Shown: positions 36,328 to 49,750, counted from the stretch's first letter. The stretch is 64,000 nt of DNA from Diphasiastrum complanatum (GCA_029204225.1 CM055094.1:19412702-19476701), one strand, 5' to 3'. Numbers and translations are program-made. The notes: a model not told the origin generated them from the letters alone.

Positions 36328-37367
36328 ATGGCTGATTGGCAATCAGTGAATCGGAAGGGGAAGAAAACCCCTCCCCCTTCTCCTTTTGTTTTTTTAGCCA
36401 TCCCTACTACAACTCCAAATCCCTTTACCTTGCCCCCTCTCTCTCCTGCTTCCTCTCCCTCGCCCATACCCTCCACTCCCGCAACCTCTACCTCTTCTCC
36501 TACTGCCACTACCCCCTCTACTCTTTCTTCCTCCTCTCCCTCTTTCACCCCTTCATCTTCATCCCCCCCATTGTCTCCGTCTCTTTCAGCTGAATTTTTT
36601 TCAGGTATCCCCCGTATCATTGATTCTCTTCATGAGCATCCTTTCTTGCGATCATAAAAAAACAAGCATTCCAAATCTCCACTCTGGAGAACATGGTCTT
36701 GGCCCTACAGGGCAAAGTTGGCATTCTTGATATTGATGTTACTTACCTCAAGAATGAACTAGAATCAGATGAAGAGGAAGAAGAAGGAAGTGACAATGCG
36801 GATTCAGAAGACATGGCAAAGCAGCTGCAAGAACGGGTTTGCTTCTTGGAGCAGCAACTTCAGCAATCGAAGAGTTCTTGGGCCAACATGCTCAAGGGTT
36901 CTAAGCAAGTTATTTTTTAATCTATTCAAGAACATAAAAAATGAGATCTCAAGGCCCTCAATGTCAGGGTTTTTTTGCGGGTAAGGATCTCGTAGCTGAG
37001 GCAAATGCTTTTATTCATTCCACCTTTGGTCTCAAAGAGGATGTCATATTTGCTATTTGGGTGGGTAAGCTCCAACCCACCATAGTGTTTCTGCGATTCA
37101 ATATGCTTTGCTTCGTCAAAAGGTTTTGCGTAAAAGAGGCTGCCTGAAGGGGTCTACTATTTTTATGGATGAAGACTTGACGTCCATTCAATGGACTGAG
37201 AGAAAGAAAATTATCGCGAATGCTAAGGCCAATGGTTTCCGGGGACTTTCTTTCAAGATGGACGTCCGGTCTTGGTTAAAATTGCAGAACTTAAAATTTC
37301 AGATTCTTCTCCCTTTCCTACGTGAGAGATGTTTTGAGCTATGGCGATTTATTTCCTCTCCTGCGTG
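36328..37367 (+). pseudogene. LINE ORF1-like relic
   Basis: The frame from the ATG at 36328 gives a short N-terminus (MADWQSVNRKGKKTPPPSP) and a long Ser/Thr/Pro region to 36657. Shifted frames then give an acidic stretch (ESDEEEEEGSDNADSED), a coiled coil (LQERVCFLEQQLQQSKSSW), an RRM-like part (KALNVRV, then DLVAEANAFIHSTFGL) and a C-terminal part with LKGSTIFMDEDLTSIQWTER. The order coiled coil, RRM, C-terminal domain with a DEDLT-like motif fits L1-type ORF1 proteins, which bind the element RNA. At least three frame breaks kill it, and ORF2 is absent. Confidence 0.5.
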
Positions 37368-37536
37368 AGAGATGAACTTTCTTTACATAGAAATTTAGAA
37401 ATTTATGTTTTACATTTTAGTTTTAGTCTAGTTTTCTGTTGATGGCACTGTCCCGTCCGAGTTCCATTTACTCTGTTGTACTACTTCTTCAGTCTTATAT
37501 GCCTTTTGGCATGGAAAAGACATTAATAAAGTTTTT
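37368..37536 (+). mobile_element. Candidate LINE 3' end
   Basis: Directly after the ORF1-like region comes an AT-rich stretch ending in GGCATGGAAAAGACATTAATAAAG and T-rich sequence that merges into (CT)n. An AATAAA signal close to a simple-repeat tail fits a LINE 3' terminus, with ORF2 deleted between 37367 and here. Confidence 0.4.

Positions 37537-38504
<968 letters not shown>

Positions 38505-38601
<97 letters not shown>
38505..38601. repeat. Compound (GT)n(GA)n microsatellite
   Basis: About 12 GT units run straight into about 36 GA units. It is the only array here with a GT component. Confidence 0.95.
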
Positions 38602-38603
<2 letters not shown>

Positions 38604-38801
38604 TTTTTGGGTTAGGATTTTATTAGGGTTTTGGGATGAAAAATAGCCATGATGTGAGGTGCTGGAGAAAAATAAATCCGTGCCTTTTCATCAGACCGTG
38701 TGCCCTAAAATTATACACTTGCAATTGCCACTTTTATGAGATCAAAACTCGATTCAATAGTCTACATTCTCAAAAGTTCAAGAACTGGTAAGAGCACTTT
38801 C

Positions 38802-38802
<1 letters not shown>

Positions 38803-38851
<49 letters not shown>
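38803..38851. repeat. (AG)n microsatellite, 49 bp
   Basis: Short pure AG run, the last of the cluster. Confidence 0.95.
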
Positions 38852-38854
<3 letters not shown>

Positions 38855-38904
38855 TAGGCAATGATAGACAAAATGCGTTTTGTCTATTTCATTGGTCCAC
38901 GTTT

Positions 38905-39862
38905 GACCTAAAACGTATTTGACATTTGTCCACCCTCGTAAAAAGGAGTGGATGCCAAGCCACGCATCATCTCTGCTTCCCTTGTCAATGTGGCGTTGGG
39001 TGGATTTGTGGAGAATGCATCCATCATCTCATCCATGTCCCCCTCATGACCATGCGATGTGAATGGCACATCCTCGTGTACTGTGTCTCCTTAGGACATA
39101 TCTTCGTGCAAGTCCACGAGTGGTGTATGTGAGGAAAGTGGTGGCTCTCGTGCACTTGCATGTCTGAATCTTGCGGATTGCATGGTAACATCTGGTTGAA
39201 TTATTCGATAGTCATGTGAATGTGAGTCATTATCCTACACAATACAAGTGCAACAACAATCAAGAATAACTGCAGCAACCAGATCAGGATGATCAATATA
39301 ATGACCACGTACTGAAGTGGAATCATTAGTGAAATGCATTAATGATGGATGAGGGAAGCCCATCTGGGATTCAAATGCCGTGAATTCTTTATTGCATGGT
39401 CTGCCTCGCCCATCCACAACTATATTTGATAAAGTCTTATTCAGGCATTCTTCACTGGTCATAAGTCCTTCCTCATCATCAAAATGAATACCAGCAACAA
39501 GGTCATCTGTTTCAAAATCTACAAAGTCAGAGAATTCAAAAATTGTGCCGGATAATAAACATAGAACCTCGTCCTCACGATAGTCAAAAAATTTACATAA
39601 ATCAACTGTAGTAAAATATACATTGTCATTAATATAATATATAGACAAACTGAAAAGACATCTCGATTCCTCCATAGATTTGGATTCATCATCAGATGTA
39701 TTTTGGCCAATGAAAGAATCCCGGAGAACATCAATATTTACATCAATAAAGTCACTTTCCTTATCAGGAGTGTCGATAAGAAAGTGACTGATATCCTTAA
39801 TAGCTGACTGAATAGAGGATGGTGCAAAAGGAGGGTCAGCAACAGTGATTGGGCCTGGTGAC
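38905..39862 (-). pseudogene. Possible CACTA transposase N-terminal relic
   Basis: One minus-strand frame runs from about 39857 to TAG at about 38905 with only two internal stops (39235-39237 and about 39092). It reads IKDISHFLIDTPDKESDFID, YYINDNVYFTTVDLCKFFDY, then STSVRGHYIDHPDLVAAVIL. After the first stop come HGHEGDMDEMMDAFSTN and REAEMMRGLASTPFYEGGQM. The last part resembles the region ahead of the tnp2 catalytic domain in plant CACTA elements (acidic MDEM, then TPLYEG). The RGHYIDHPDL piece recalls a KilA-N domain, which is the alternative. An acceptor-like CACCAG lies at its 5' edge. The catalytic domain is absent. Confidence 0.35.
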
Positions 39863-40094
39863 AGTCAAAACTAAAGAAAAAAAATAAAAGTATCTTTACA
39901 AAGGGTCTTTTTGATATTGAGAACTCCTCTAATGAATTATAAATTTATGTTATGATCTTGTGAAGACCAAATTGCACTTGATTTAAGGACCTTGAATGAT
40001 TATGCCACACCTTCCATGAATCATTTTTTTTAATATATTCGAATTATGGCTTTCGGTCTTTGGAGAGTCATGTTTTCAAGTATCCATGTCATCC
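39863..40094. other. No feature seen
   Basis: AT-rich sequence. A pyrimidine-rich tract on the minus strand (39870-39890) could be part of an intron ahead of the CACTA-like frame. Confidence 0.4.
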
Positions 40095-40320
40095 ATTGCA
40101 TTGCGGTGCATGGGTAGGTTTGTTGACTACGACCGACAAGGCCTAGGCTCGAATCCCAATTGTTGTGTAGTGACATCTTAGGAGCTTGCTCCTCACTTGG
40201 CATGCCCATATGAGGTTGCCAGGTTGCATATGTTGTATAGGTAGAAGCAGAGCAATGGACGAGATCAAAATCCTAGAGGAAGATTGTCTTCCTTCTTTGT
40301 TAAGATGAAAGTTTTTTCTT
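40095..40320 (+). mobile_element. Candidate tRNA-derived SINE
   Basis: A B-box-like GGCTCGAATCC (40146-40156, one change from the polymerase III consensus) follows a weak A-box-like TGCATGGGTAGG (40107-40118) at tRNA-like spacing. The body continues for about 165 bases and ends near TTAAGATGAAAG-TTTTTT. The head does not fold as an intact tRNA. There is no second copy in this window. Confidence 0.35.
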
Positions 40321-41255
40321 GTGCTTTTTTGATCGCGGTTTTCATGAAGCTTAATGAGTTCTAATTTCTTGTGAATAAAGTGTTAATATCTTCAAAGAAT
40401 ATTTCAAATCAATGTATGGTTTTATCTTCCATTTGATGTGAAAGTGAAGAGATGTGAAAAGATCAATCTGTTGTCAATTACTTTGCAAAGTTTGGACACT
40501 ATTGAACATATTTAAAATGTAACTGCAAACTACTTGAAAAATTCTTGTGATGGAACAAAGAACCTTGTCAACAATGAATTTTTATCAATTTGAAACCACC
40601 ATTGATTTTTCATATCAAATGATGTTTTACCACCAAACTCGAGCACTGATAAACTTTGGTGGTCACTTAGAAAAGATTTGAGCTCCAGTCAGAAAAATAA
40701 TAAGTACGTGACTAGTCAAAATCTTGACATGAAGGCTTAAAGCTATTCCAGGTTCAAATTTTCTAGCTTACTCGAGAAGTGCTCATGTCTGAACAAATAG
40801 CTTTGCCACCGATGAATTTTCAAAAAACCATCATAGGTTTTTCACAAATGATTTTTGCCATCCTACTTGAACACCCATCAACTCTGAGATAATGTTTAAT
40901 AATGCTTCCAAAAGAGATTACTGTCAAAAATTTTTATCAACCAACACAATAAGTTTAAAAAAAATAGTAAACTAGCATGACATTTGATTCATTAAAGTTA
41001 CATCTCAAATGGAAGGGCAATTTTTAAGCTTGCCATTCAAATGAAATTTTTGCCTTTCTTTGAAAGGCAAACTAGGTTTGTAGCTTTGTATTAGATAACA
41101 GGCCCTGCTAGCCCGTTAATTGACGTTATGGTCTTGCTTGACCTTCAACGCCCTGCACAAGGAACACTTTTGTCTATAGAGGAAAATATTGCCTTATAAG
41201 TATCTTTGTGCTGATCAAGAGAGCTTGGAGTATCAGACTCCAAGAGGACAACACC
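40321..41255. other. No gene supported
   Basis: About 930 bases of AT-rich sequence with no ORF over 60 codons and no internal repeat that I can see. Confidence 0.5.
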
Positions 41256-41390
41256 GCCTCGTACAACATGGAAAACAAACACCCATCAAAGGTTACAGCT
41301 AGGAAGGGCGCCCTTCAACAATGCCTCGGACAACATGGAAAACAAACACCCATCAAAGGTTACAGATAGTGAAGGGCACCCTTCAACAAC
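41256..41390. repeat. Tandem duplication of 67 bp
   Basis: GCCTCG(T/G)ACAACATGG starts at 41256 and 41323, and the following bases repeat with a few changes. The ORF at 41321-41587 begins inside it and has no support. Confidence 0.75.
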
Positions 41391-42539
41391 GTTGTTTGTG
41401 TTTTTTCATAGGCACAGTACAGGAAATTATGGTGCCCATTTTTGTGAAGGAATGGGCACCCTTAGACCATAACGAGTTGCATCAAATTCCCACGTTGGAA
41501 ATTAAGGCCACAGGAGAGGCACATTCACAGGTTTGTTTGATGGGAGCTTTTCATATGTCGCATAAGCACGAAGAGATGTGTAAGTGACCAAATAAAATGT
41601 GAAAGCAGATTAATATTGATGTGTGATGTCCCTTTGTGTGAATATTTTCTGGATCCAAACATCTAGTGTGTGGCTGTTAGGCTAGAGATAACATGATATA
41701 TTAATCTCAACATCCATTGCAGCGAGCTTCCGATCCACTTGAACACGAATCTTACAAGACTATTTGCTTCATGATGTAAATGTGAATCCAACTTATCAAC
41801 AATGTGATTCCCTAGTGCACAATGTATCACTATCAACACATGGCCGAAAGTGATTCACTTTTGTGCAAATGTTCCATAGAGATGTGAGAGACTTTACCGC
41901 AAATAGGCTTGAAAAAAATGGAAGGTAAATTGGTTGTACAAGAAGCAAAAAAATGAAGGGGCCTAGACAAAAATTTTCAAGGCTATGTCCTTGGAGGAGG
42001 CCAATAATCAACTGCAAGCATCTACTATGAAGTACGAACAACACTTGGCTTAACTTTCAAGCTTCAAACTTTCAAAACTTCTTCAGGAACTACAAAGAAC
42101 ATTTTTAAGCTTAAAGACAAGTGGATGCAAAAACATCAGTATGTCTTGAAAACTTCCATACATGTGTATACATTGTTAATTTTAGAGCTCTACGACTATG
42201 GCACATGCAAAGGGAGTAGCATTATGGTTCATTTAAGAGTAAGGGTTCAAGCAAATACTTATAAAACTGGTATATGGCAAGTTAGACACAATGTTGTGCA
42301 AATGTTTCATAGAGATGTGAGACACTTTACCGCAAATAGGCTTGAAAAAATTGGAAGACATGAGAATAAGTTAGTGAACCTCAAAAAGTCATTTGGAGTG
42401 GGTTCTTGCTGAGTCCCAATTTGTTGCCTTGCTTTTTATGAACTTGCCCCAAGATAAGGTGGAAAAAAAACTTTTAATATTACGAATGACAACCACGAAG
42501 CTATCATAGTTTCAATCGACATCGATATACTAGTTAGTT
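41391..42539 (+). repeat. Linker, F and M modules, copy at 42 kb
   Basis: Linker fragment (41500-41625), then F (to about 41940), then M to about 42530. A roughly 70-base piece of F (CATAGAGATGTGAGACACTT) is inserted again at 42300-42360. No gene is present. Confidence 0.65.
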
Positions 42540-43400
42540 TCAAGGTTACCTTTTTCTAGGGATAAAAAAGCTACAACTAATTCGAAGAGACAAATAAAGG
42601 TTGAGCAAAGAGTAAAGACCAATGAGCAAGTAATGGTCATCGAAATTGATAAACCAATATTGATGTCAAAAAAATAACCAAAGGAAAGAATATATGGATC
42701 ATAGATTATAGACAAAAATGGACACTTCAAAAGCATGTGAGAGATAGGCTAATAGTTGGACACCATACACATTCACCATAGATGCCTAGAATGATCAATA
42801 CTAAAATCTTCACCCAACAAATCTTATTGATGTTTCAACATACTCAATTGAAAAGTGTGCACTTGGAGCATTCTCTTCGCAATATGCTCATAACAAGATA
42901 GTTATAAACGATTGCAATCCTTGCATCTTATGAAAGTTTGGGGTTTATATATGGATGTTTCACAGGTGTACGCATCCATAATCACCTTCATACTAGTCTA
43001 TTAAGTGATTCTAGAAATACGCACATCTGCATATCAAATAAGTAGCATAATTGCATGGTGCTCAACCAGTTTGTGTGGCTCTTGATTCATAATTCAATAA
43101 TAAGACTTTTTCAAGTTGAAATGAAAGCCTATACTTGGCATTTTAAACATAAAAGATTCCAACAGAGAAAAGAAAGAAGATACAACAAAAATCATCACAT
43201 ACATGCAAACAAGATGGCAAACACTCATCAATTTTTTTGTGCATGATTCGAGCTGGATTGTCTTCATGTGATAGACCCATACAAATCCACCATCAAGTGT
43301 TTAGGCCTACAACCATTAATTATGACCATGTACAAATAAGGACTCCAATTCCCTTATAATCATAATTAACTTATGGGTTGTTGGTCTACCGGTCCCTAGC
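42540..43400. repeat. Diverged Z 3'-flank relic and M scrap
   Basis: Bases about 42690-42910 match the Z spacer at 46855-47035 with many changes (ATCATAGATTATA, GACACTTCAAAAGCA). Bases 43180-43270 match part of M. The remainder up to 43400 is unassigned. Confidence 0.5.
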
Positions 43401-44288
43401 GTGGACACGCTACCCGAGACCAGTCATAGGCATGACACTCCATCACCCTCGCATCTACTACCACTGTTTCTATCTCTCAATCATTTCCATTACCAACCCC
43501 CACTCTCTCAAGCACCTTTTTCTGGACTAACGCCACCCCACCACACCTTCGACAAATATCCCATCCTTGCCCATCCCAAGGAACTCTCAGAGGCGGCCAA
43601 GCGATCCATACTATGTCTATCAGAGACCAGCTATCACCTGCATTGGTTGGTGAGCCAACACAAAGAGCTGGAAAATAAAGTCAAGCAGCAAGAGCAAATC
43701 ATAGCGGAGTAGAAAAGACAAATAAAAAAGAAAGAAGATGAGGATGAGGAGGAGAAAATACAAGTAGAAGAGCTATGAGCCACCATGGGAAAACAAGCCA
43801 AAGAGCTAAATGAAGTCCAAGATCAACTTAAGCAACAAATGAGCTGGATCGACCAAGTTCGTGATGGGTCATCTAGAGCAATGATGGTTGATGTCCCTCA
43901 AGTGAAGCCGAAAGACATTCAAATACAACCCCCTCAAGCCGTAGTAATCAGAATGGAGAAGTCAGTGAGACTTATCCAAGAGAGGGAGGCTGACTCGATA
44001 AATTTCAAGCGAGCTGTCGAAAAACAAGAAAAAGTCATTTAAGAGTACGAGGAGCAGTTGAAAAAAATGACAAAGGACTTGCAAAAGATCTTGGATAAAG
44101 TGAACCAACTATGGAACACTTTGTGCAAGGCCCAAGCAGGAAATTCCGGACAAAGGCGAAGGGATAAGAATGGAGATGGCGATGCTATAGGACAAGACGA
44201 ATCAACATACCAGCTAGATGGTAGTATGAGATTGGATGGGAAAGGGACCGAAGCCGCTTCTGGGAGTCTCTCAACCCCCTACCTATAA
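43401..44288 (+). pseudogene. Coiled-coil ORF, first part, with three in-frame stops
   Basis: One frame from 43401 to 44288 gives a Pro/His-rich N-terminus, then strongly heptad-like text (HKELENKVKQQEQIIAE, KQAKELNEVQDQLKQQMSW, EYEEQLKKMTKDLQKILDKV) and a Gly/Asp-rich end. Stops at about 43710, 43776 and 44040 interrupt it, but no frameshift is needed. Length is about 295 residues. The family is not recognised. A retroelement Gag or accessory protein is possible given the neighbouring copia relic. Confidence 0.45.
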
Positions 44289-44814
44289 CTACAAAATTGC
44301 CAACTTTTCAGTGTTGGAGATTTATGACACCTTTGTACCCACAAGCCCTGTTCCCAGTCCATCACTTCTCCATCCCCACCTGAGTCGACCCTTGAGACCA
44401 TATCAAGGAGCTCCTGAGACATACAAAGCCCAGCGGGATGAGTTTGTGAAGCAACTTAGCTCTCCCAATGCTACTTTCAATCTTGTTGGGAATCCTATCC
44501 TTGAACAACCCACAAAGTTCATGAGACCCTCGCCTGATTAGAATCCACCTAACATAGTTGAAACCCAAGTTGACATCGATGAGTTTGAGAACCCCCAAGC
44601 TATGCAACTCACCAGCTTTCGGAGTTTCTCGCCGTCACTTGCAGGTTTCAATACTAGTGAAGTTGAGCCCTCGACTAGTGGAAGAGCTGGAAGAGAAGAC
44701 AAAAGTGCCAAGGCATTTGACGAGTATCTGGCAAGGCCTCCAAAACAGCCAAAGCCTAAGACGACGACACCCAAAAATCCGAGAAATTCAGGAAGAAATA
44801 CCCTCGATCCATGA
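44236..44814 (+). pseudogene. Coiled-coil ORF, second part
   Basis: A frame shifted by one base overlaps the first part and gives PYQGAPETYKAQRDEFVKQL, FNLVGNPILEQPTKF, a TAG at 44539-44541, then QVDIDEFENPQAMQ and a basic, proline-rich end (PKQPKPKTTTPKNPRN). Probably the same gene as 43401-44288 after a one-base shift near 44240-44290. The product is unknown. Confidence 0.4.
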
Positions 44815-45345
44815 GAGGTGAAAAAAAAGACCTGGATCAAGGACAATACCCATCAAGGTTAGATGCTATTGCAGCCCTACAACCACAGCCAAAATGGAAA
44901 AACAAAATCTTTAAAGACAAAAACCTAGAAAGTCTAGTCTAGATGCAATGTACCAAAATTAGCCTATTAGAATGGCTCCAAAATCGACCTCATCCACATA
45001 TCTACTTGCCAAAAATAGTTAAACCACTATTTTGGCCCTTATTAACAAATATGAAACTAACTCGAAGTTGAGATTCATTTTGGCCTCCAAAATTGCCAAA
45101 TAAAAAACCAAACCAGTTGACAATTTTTCACACCATGTCCTCTAGACATCTCCATTGATGAATACAACTTATAAGTTTTTGAAAGCAATTCCGAATGCAA
45201 TTAGGGTCATGTTTTAGCTCAGTGATCTCTCTTTCACATTGCAAAAGTTATTAAAATACATCATTCTAGGATTTTAGAATGGATTCTAGAATGAATTATA
45301 TTTCATTGAAGTTTGAATGAGCTTGGAAATTTGAAGATTGAATGA
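44815..45345 (-). mobile_element. Copia-3 LTR-like fragment and flank
   Basis: Bases 44930-45132 match the end of the Copia-3 LTR (ending TTGACAATTTTTCACA), with one unit only of the 240-bp segment. Bases 45133-45345 match 9089-9312. The break at 45345 joins Copia-4 pol. Confidence 0.55.
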
Positions 45346-46143
45346 AAGGGGATAGGCACCGTTTCAATCCAACTACCTGATGGCAAAAGCAGGATGATCA
45401 GGGAGGTACTTTACATACCATGTTTGAAGAAAAATCTACTTTCTGTTGGAGTCATTACTGATCAAAAGTTGAAAGTAGAATTCGCCCATGATCGTTGCTT
45501 TGTGAAGGATGTGAACCAAAAGTTCAAAGTTATTGCGGATGGAGTAAGGGAGCCCAATACTAAGTTGTACAAGTTGAATGCTACAATCAAGGGGCAACAT
45601 GGACTCGTATAGTCCATTCCATCGCAAACTGAGTTGTGGCATAAGAGGCTTGGTCACTTGAACTTGGGAAGCCCCAGTTTGATGAGAAGATTGGAGATGG
45701 TAACATGATTGCCTACCATAGAAGATCACTTGAAATCGATGTGCTAATCTTGTGTATATGGGAAGCAGCATCGAGAATTTGTAAATATCATTCTACGTGT
45801 GACTTTTAAAAAATGTGTGCCAATTTGAGATATTTGTTCAAGAGCAAAGAACATCTTGAATTAAATCCACACATATTTATGCGGGCCTATGAGGACCATG
45901 TCCTTAGGTAAAGCCTTCTATTTCATGACCTTTATTGATGATATGTGACGTAAGATGTGGATCTACTTCTTGAAGAAGAAATCAGATGCATTTGACAACT
46001 TCAAGAGCTTCAAAGCATTGGTCAAAAATCAGACAGGTAGGACAATCAAAGTCCTAAGATCAGATAGTGGAGGTGAGTACAAGTCTAATGACTTCAATTT
46101 CAAAATAGAAGTCCTACCATTGCCATACCAAAGAGAGATTTAG
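45346..46143 (+). pseudogene. Copia-4 pre-integrase and integrase remnant
   Basis: Plus-strand pieces: IREVLYIPCLKKNLLSVGVI, LWHKRLGHLNLGSPSLMRR (zinc-binding His pair), a damaged C..C region, then MWIYFLKKKSDAFDNFKSF and TIKVLRSDSGGEYKSNDF, the strand carrying the second catalytic Asp of the integrase core. Multiple stops between 45610 and 45955 inactivate it. The sequence is distinct from Copia-1 and Copia-2. Truncated before the catalytic Glu. Confidence 0.75.
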
Positions 46144-46420
46144 AATTAAAGTAGAATCACTATGCTACTGTACTGTGGGTCCTATCAGCTGATAAGGATC
46201 AGTTGGCCTTGCCACACGAGGCAAGTCGATGGGACACGCGTCCCGCCAACGACAACTTGGGTCATGCATGGGTTGCTTGAGTGAACAACTATATGTACAG
46301 TGTAATTTCATTTTGAGAAATACAATTGCTATGTGAGCTTGCTGTGGAGAGTGTTTTCTGTCTGTGTTACTGTGTAGCATGATCTGTGTTCCTGTGCAAA
46401 GCAAATTCTAAGTAGAAGAA
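46144..46420 (+). mobile_element. Probable truncated copia LTR
   Basis: Contains CCTATCAGCTGATAAGG, a TATA-like ACTATATGTACA, AGAAATACAATTGC, and a T/G-rich end (GTGTTTTCTGTCTGTGTTAC). This layout is typical of the promoter, R and U5 parts of plant copia LTRs. It follows Copia-4 pol but is joined after a large deletion. The ends are not defined. Confidence 0.4.
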
Positions 46421-46504
46421 GCTAAAATAATTGAAGATAGAGTATGAACACTTACCATACGATATGAAGACCAACAAGAAGGGCAAGGAAAGAAGATGTA
46501 CGGT
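46421..46504. other. Start of module Z copy B
   Basis: Matches 10435-10485, including ACCAACAAGAAGGGCAAGG. Nothing else is present. Confidence 0.5.
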
Positions 46505-46831
46505 TTACTTTGCTATGTGCTCGGAGGTATGCTGAGCATGCTTGGAATATGAAGAACAAGTGTTTTCAAAAAATATTAGTAGTATCACAAAAAGGCTTGG
46601 AGTAACATTAGAATTTAGAGGTGGTGCACCTACTTTGCATGGATGATCACTAACAAAGAATTTTTGTCTAGTCCTTTTGTCGTGATATGTTCCCTCTTGT
46701 CGATACAATATTTTCATTGTGTGTCTAAATATTTTTTGAACACAATATTGTTGATTTTGATTTAATGAGCATTCAATGGTCATTTGATACATTAAATCAA
46801 ATATCAACGATGGAAACCTATATATATACAC
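46505..46831 (-). CDS. Z-associated ORF, copy B (extended to 108 codons)
   Basis: The conserved 70-residue part (KILYRQEGTYHDKRTRQKFF to KHAQHTSEHIAK) is preceded by a 38-residue extension not present in copies A and D, because the frame upstream happens to stay open. The conserved part is the more credible protein. Confidence 0.35.
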   Translation of the reverse strand: MYIYRFPSLIFDLMYQMTIECSLNQNQQYCVQKIFRHTMKILYRQEGTYHDKRTRQKFFVSDHPCKVGAPPLNSNVTPSLFVILLIFFENTCSSYSKHAQHTSEHIAK

Positions 46832-47016
46832 AACGAGACAAAGGTATATCTAGATCATAGATTATGAACTAAAGTGGACATTTCAAAAGCAGTGGAGAGA
46901 TAGATTAGCAGTTGAGTGCCATATACATTGGCCTTAGATGACTATAATGGTCAATCTTAAAAGCTCCAGTCAACATATGTTGATGTTCTCAATGTACTCA
47001 ATTCAAAAAATTGCGC
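46832..47016. other. Non-coding spacer of module Z copy B
   Basis: Matches spacers at 10760-10916 and 63400-63560. Confidence 0.5.
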
Positions 47017-48208
47017 CTAAAGGATTTTCTTCATAACATTTTTTTGGGAATAGTGGGCAGCATGCTTATGATATTGCTCGCACAGCCACTTGGAGCAGGT
47101 TCGAGTTAGCATTTGTCTTCGACCAAATGCTTTTGATCTCTGGGTGTAAGCCTTATCAGTGTTGATGATAAAGCCTGAAGTGCACGTCTCTTTGAAGATT
47201 TGTACGGAGTCTGCAGGGAAGTATTGTATTCCTAAATAGATCCTGGTATCCTCCATGTGAAGCGCCAGTTTGTTGGAATTGATGAAAAATTGTGGATCTT
47301 TCTCAAACCTTCGGCCCATGACAGTCATCAGAAACTGGCAGAACTTGTGTTGTAGCTTGATTGTAGGATCGTCAGAATCGGAAGTTAATTTGCAAAAATT
47401 CTTGATGGATGTATGACATTCCTTCTGAGACGAGAACGAGCCATCTATTATCGCAAAGTTGCAAGGATATGCTGATATGCTGTCTTCCAATCTCGATGCT
47501 AGCGCTCGTCTTCTACAAAAACTTGGGTCGAAAGAAGGATCATTCTGAATTTGCTTTGGTGATTGATCAAGCATTTCATAGACGTACGTATCTTTGAGGA
47601 ATGGAGCTCTCCAACCGATCGACGCAATTAAATCTGGCTGAGAAGAGCTCCCGATTGAATTAGATTTCGTCGTTGGAACTGACTTGTCCCCGTCTTTGCG
47701 TCCTACCAGAGTTGAATCACTGGCATGCTTATGATTTTGCTCACGTAGCCATTTGAAGCAGGTTCGAGTCAGCATTTGTCTTCGACGAATAAATGCTTTT
47801 GATCATGGGTGTAAATGTAACCCTCATCAGCATTGATGATAAATCTTGAAGTGCACATCTCTTCGAAGATATGTATGGAGTTTGCAAGAAAGTATTGAAT
47901 CCGTAAATAGATCCTGGTATCCTCCATGTGAAGGACTGCTTTGTTGGGATTGATGAAAAATTGTGGATCTAGCTCAAAACTTTGGCCCATGACAGTTATC
48001 AGAAAGTGGCAGAACTTGTGTTGTAGCTGGATTGTAGGATCACTAGAATCGGAACTAAGTCACCAAAAATTATTGATTGATGTATGACATTCCTTCTGAG
48101 AAGAGAACGAGTCATCTATTATTGCAAAGCTGCAAGGATATGCTGATATGTTGTCTTCCGATCTCCATGCTCGTCTTCTAGAAATCTTGGGTCAAAAGAA
48201 GGATCATT
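47017..48208 (-). pseudogene. Z protein tandem-repeat region, copy B (two units)
   Basis: The open frame 47017-47775 (252 residues) covers the end of one unit and one complete FCKLTS-type unit. The frame 47769-47990 covers part of the upstream unit, which has the FW form followed by a TGA. A one-base shift separates the two. The motif order is the same as in copy A. The product is unknown. Confidence 0.6.
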
Positions 48209-48553
48209 CTAAACTTGCTTTGGTGCTTGCTTAAGCCTTTCATTCACGTGCGTATCTTTGAGGACTGGAGCTCTCCAACCGGTCGATGCCATTAATTCTG
48301 GCTGAGAAGAGCTCCCGATCAAATTAGATGCCATTATTGGAACTGACTTGTCCGCGTCTTTGCGTCCTACCAGAATCGAATTACTGATATCATGTGCCTC
48401 CAAATCTCTTTTGCATATAGATTTCGTAGTTTCTGATATTTTAGCCAAACGGATTTTCTCAGCCGCCGATACTATGTTCATTTCTAGGTCCTGCTCCATC
48501 TTCCTAAGCCGATGTTGGAGATCAACAATCCTTTTTTGAGACTATTCAGCCTC
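48209..48553 (-). pseudogene. Z N-terminal exon, copy B
   Basis: MEQDLEMNIVSAAEKIRLAK continues open through DLEAHDISNSILVGRKDADK into TGWRAPVLKDTHVNERL. This shows that the helical N-terminus and the repeat unit belong to one protein. The exon begins after CATTTACAG at 48554-48560. It breaks at the end of PKQV. Confidence 0.5.
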
Positions 48554-48607
48554 CTGTAAATGACAAAAATAAGAGTCAAAATCAGAAGGACATAGAACAT
48601 CGATAAT

Positions 48608-49750
<1,143 letters not shown>

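Noticed and set aside
38905..39862. Calling a giant-virus insertion from the KilA-N-like segment
   Set aside because: Similarity rests on about ten residues, and no other viral gene is nearby. The CACTA-like tail is at least as convincing, so only a cautious relic call is made.
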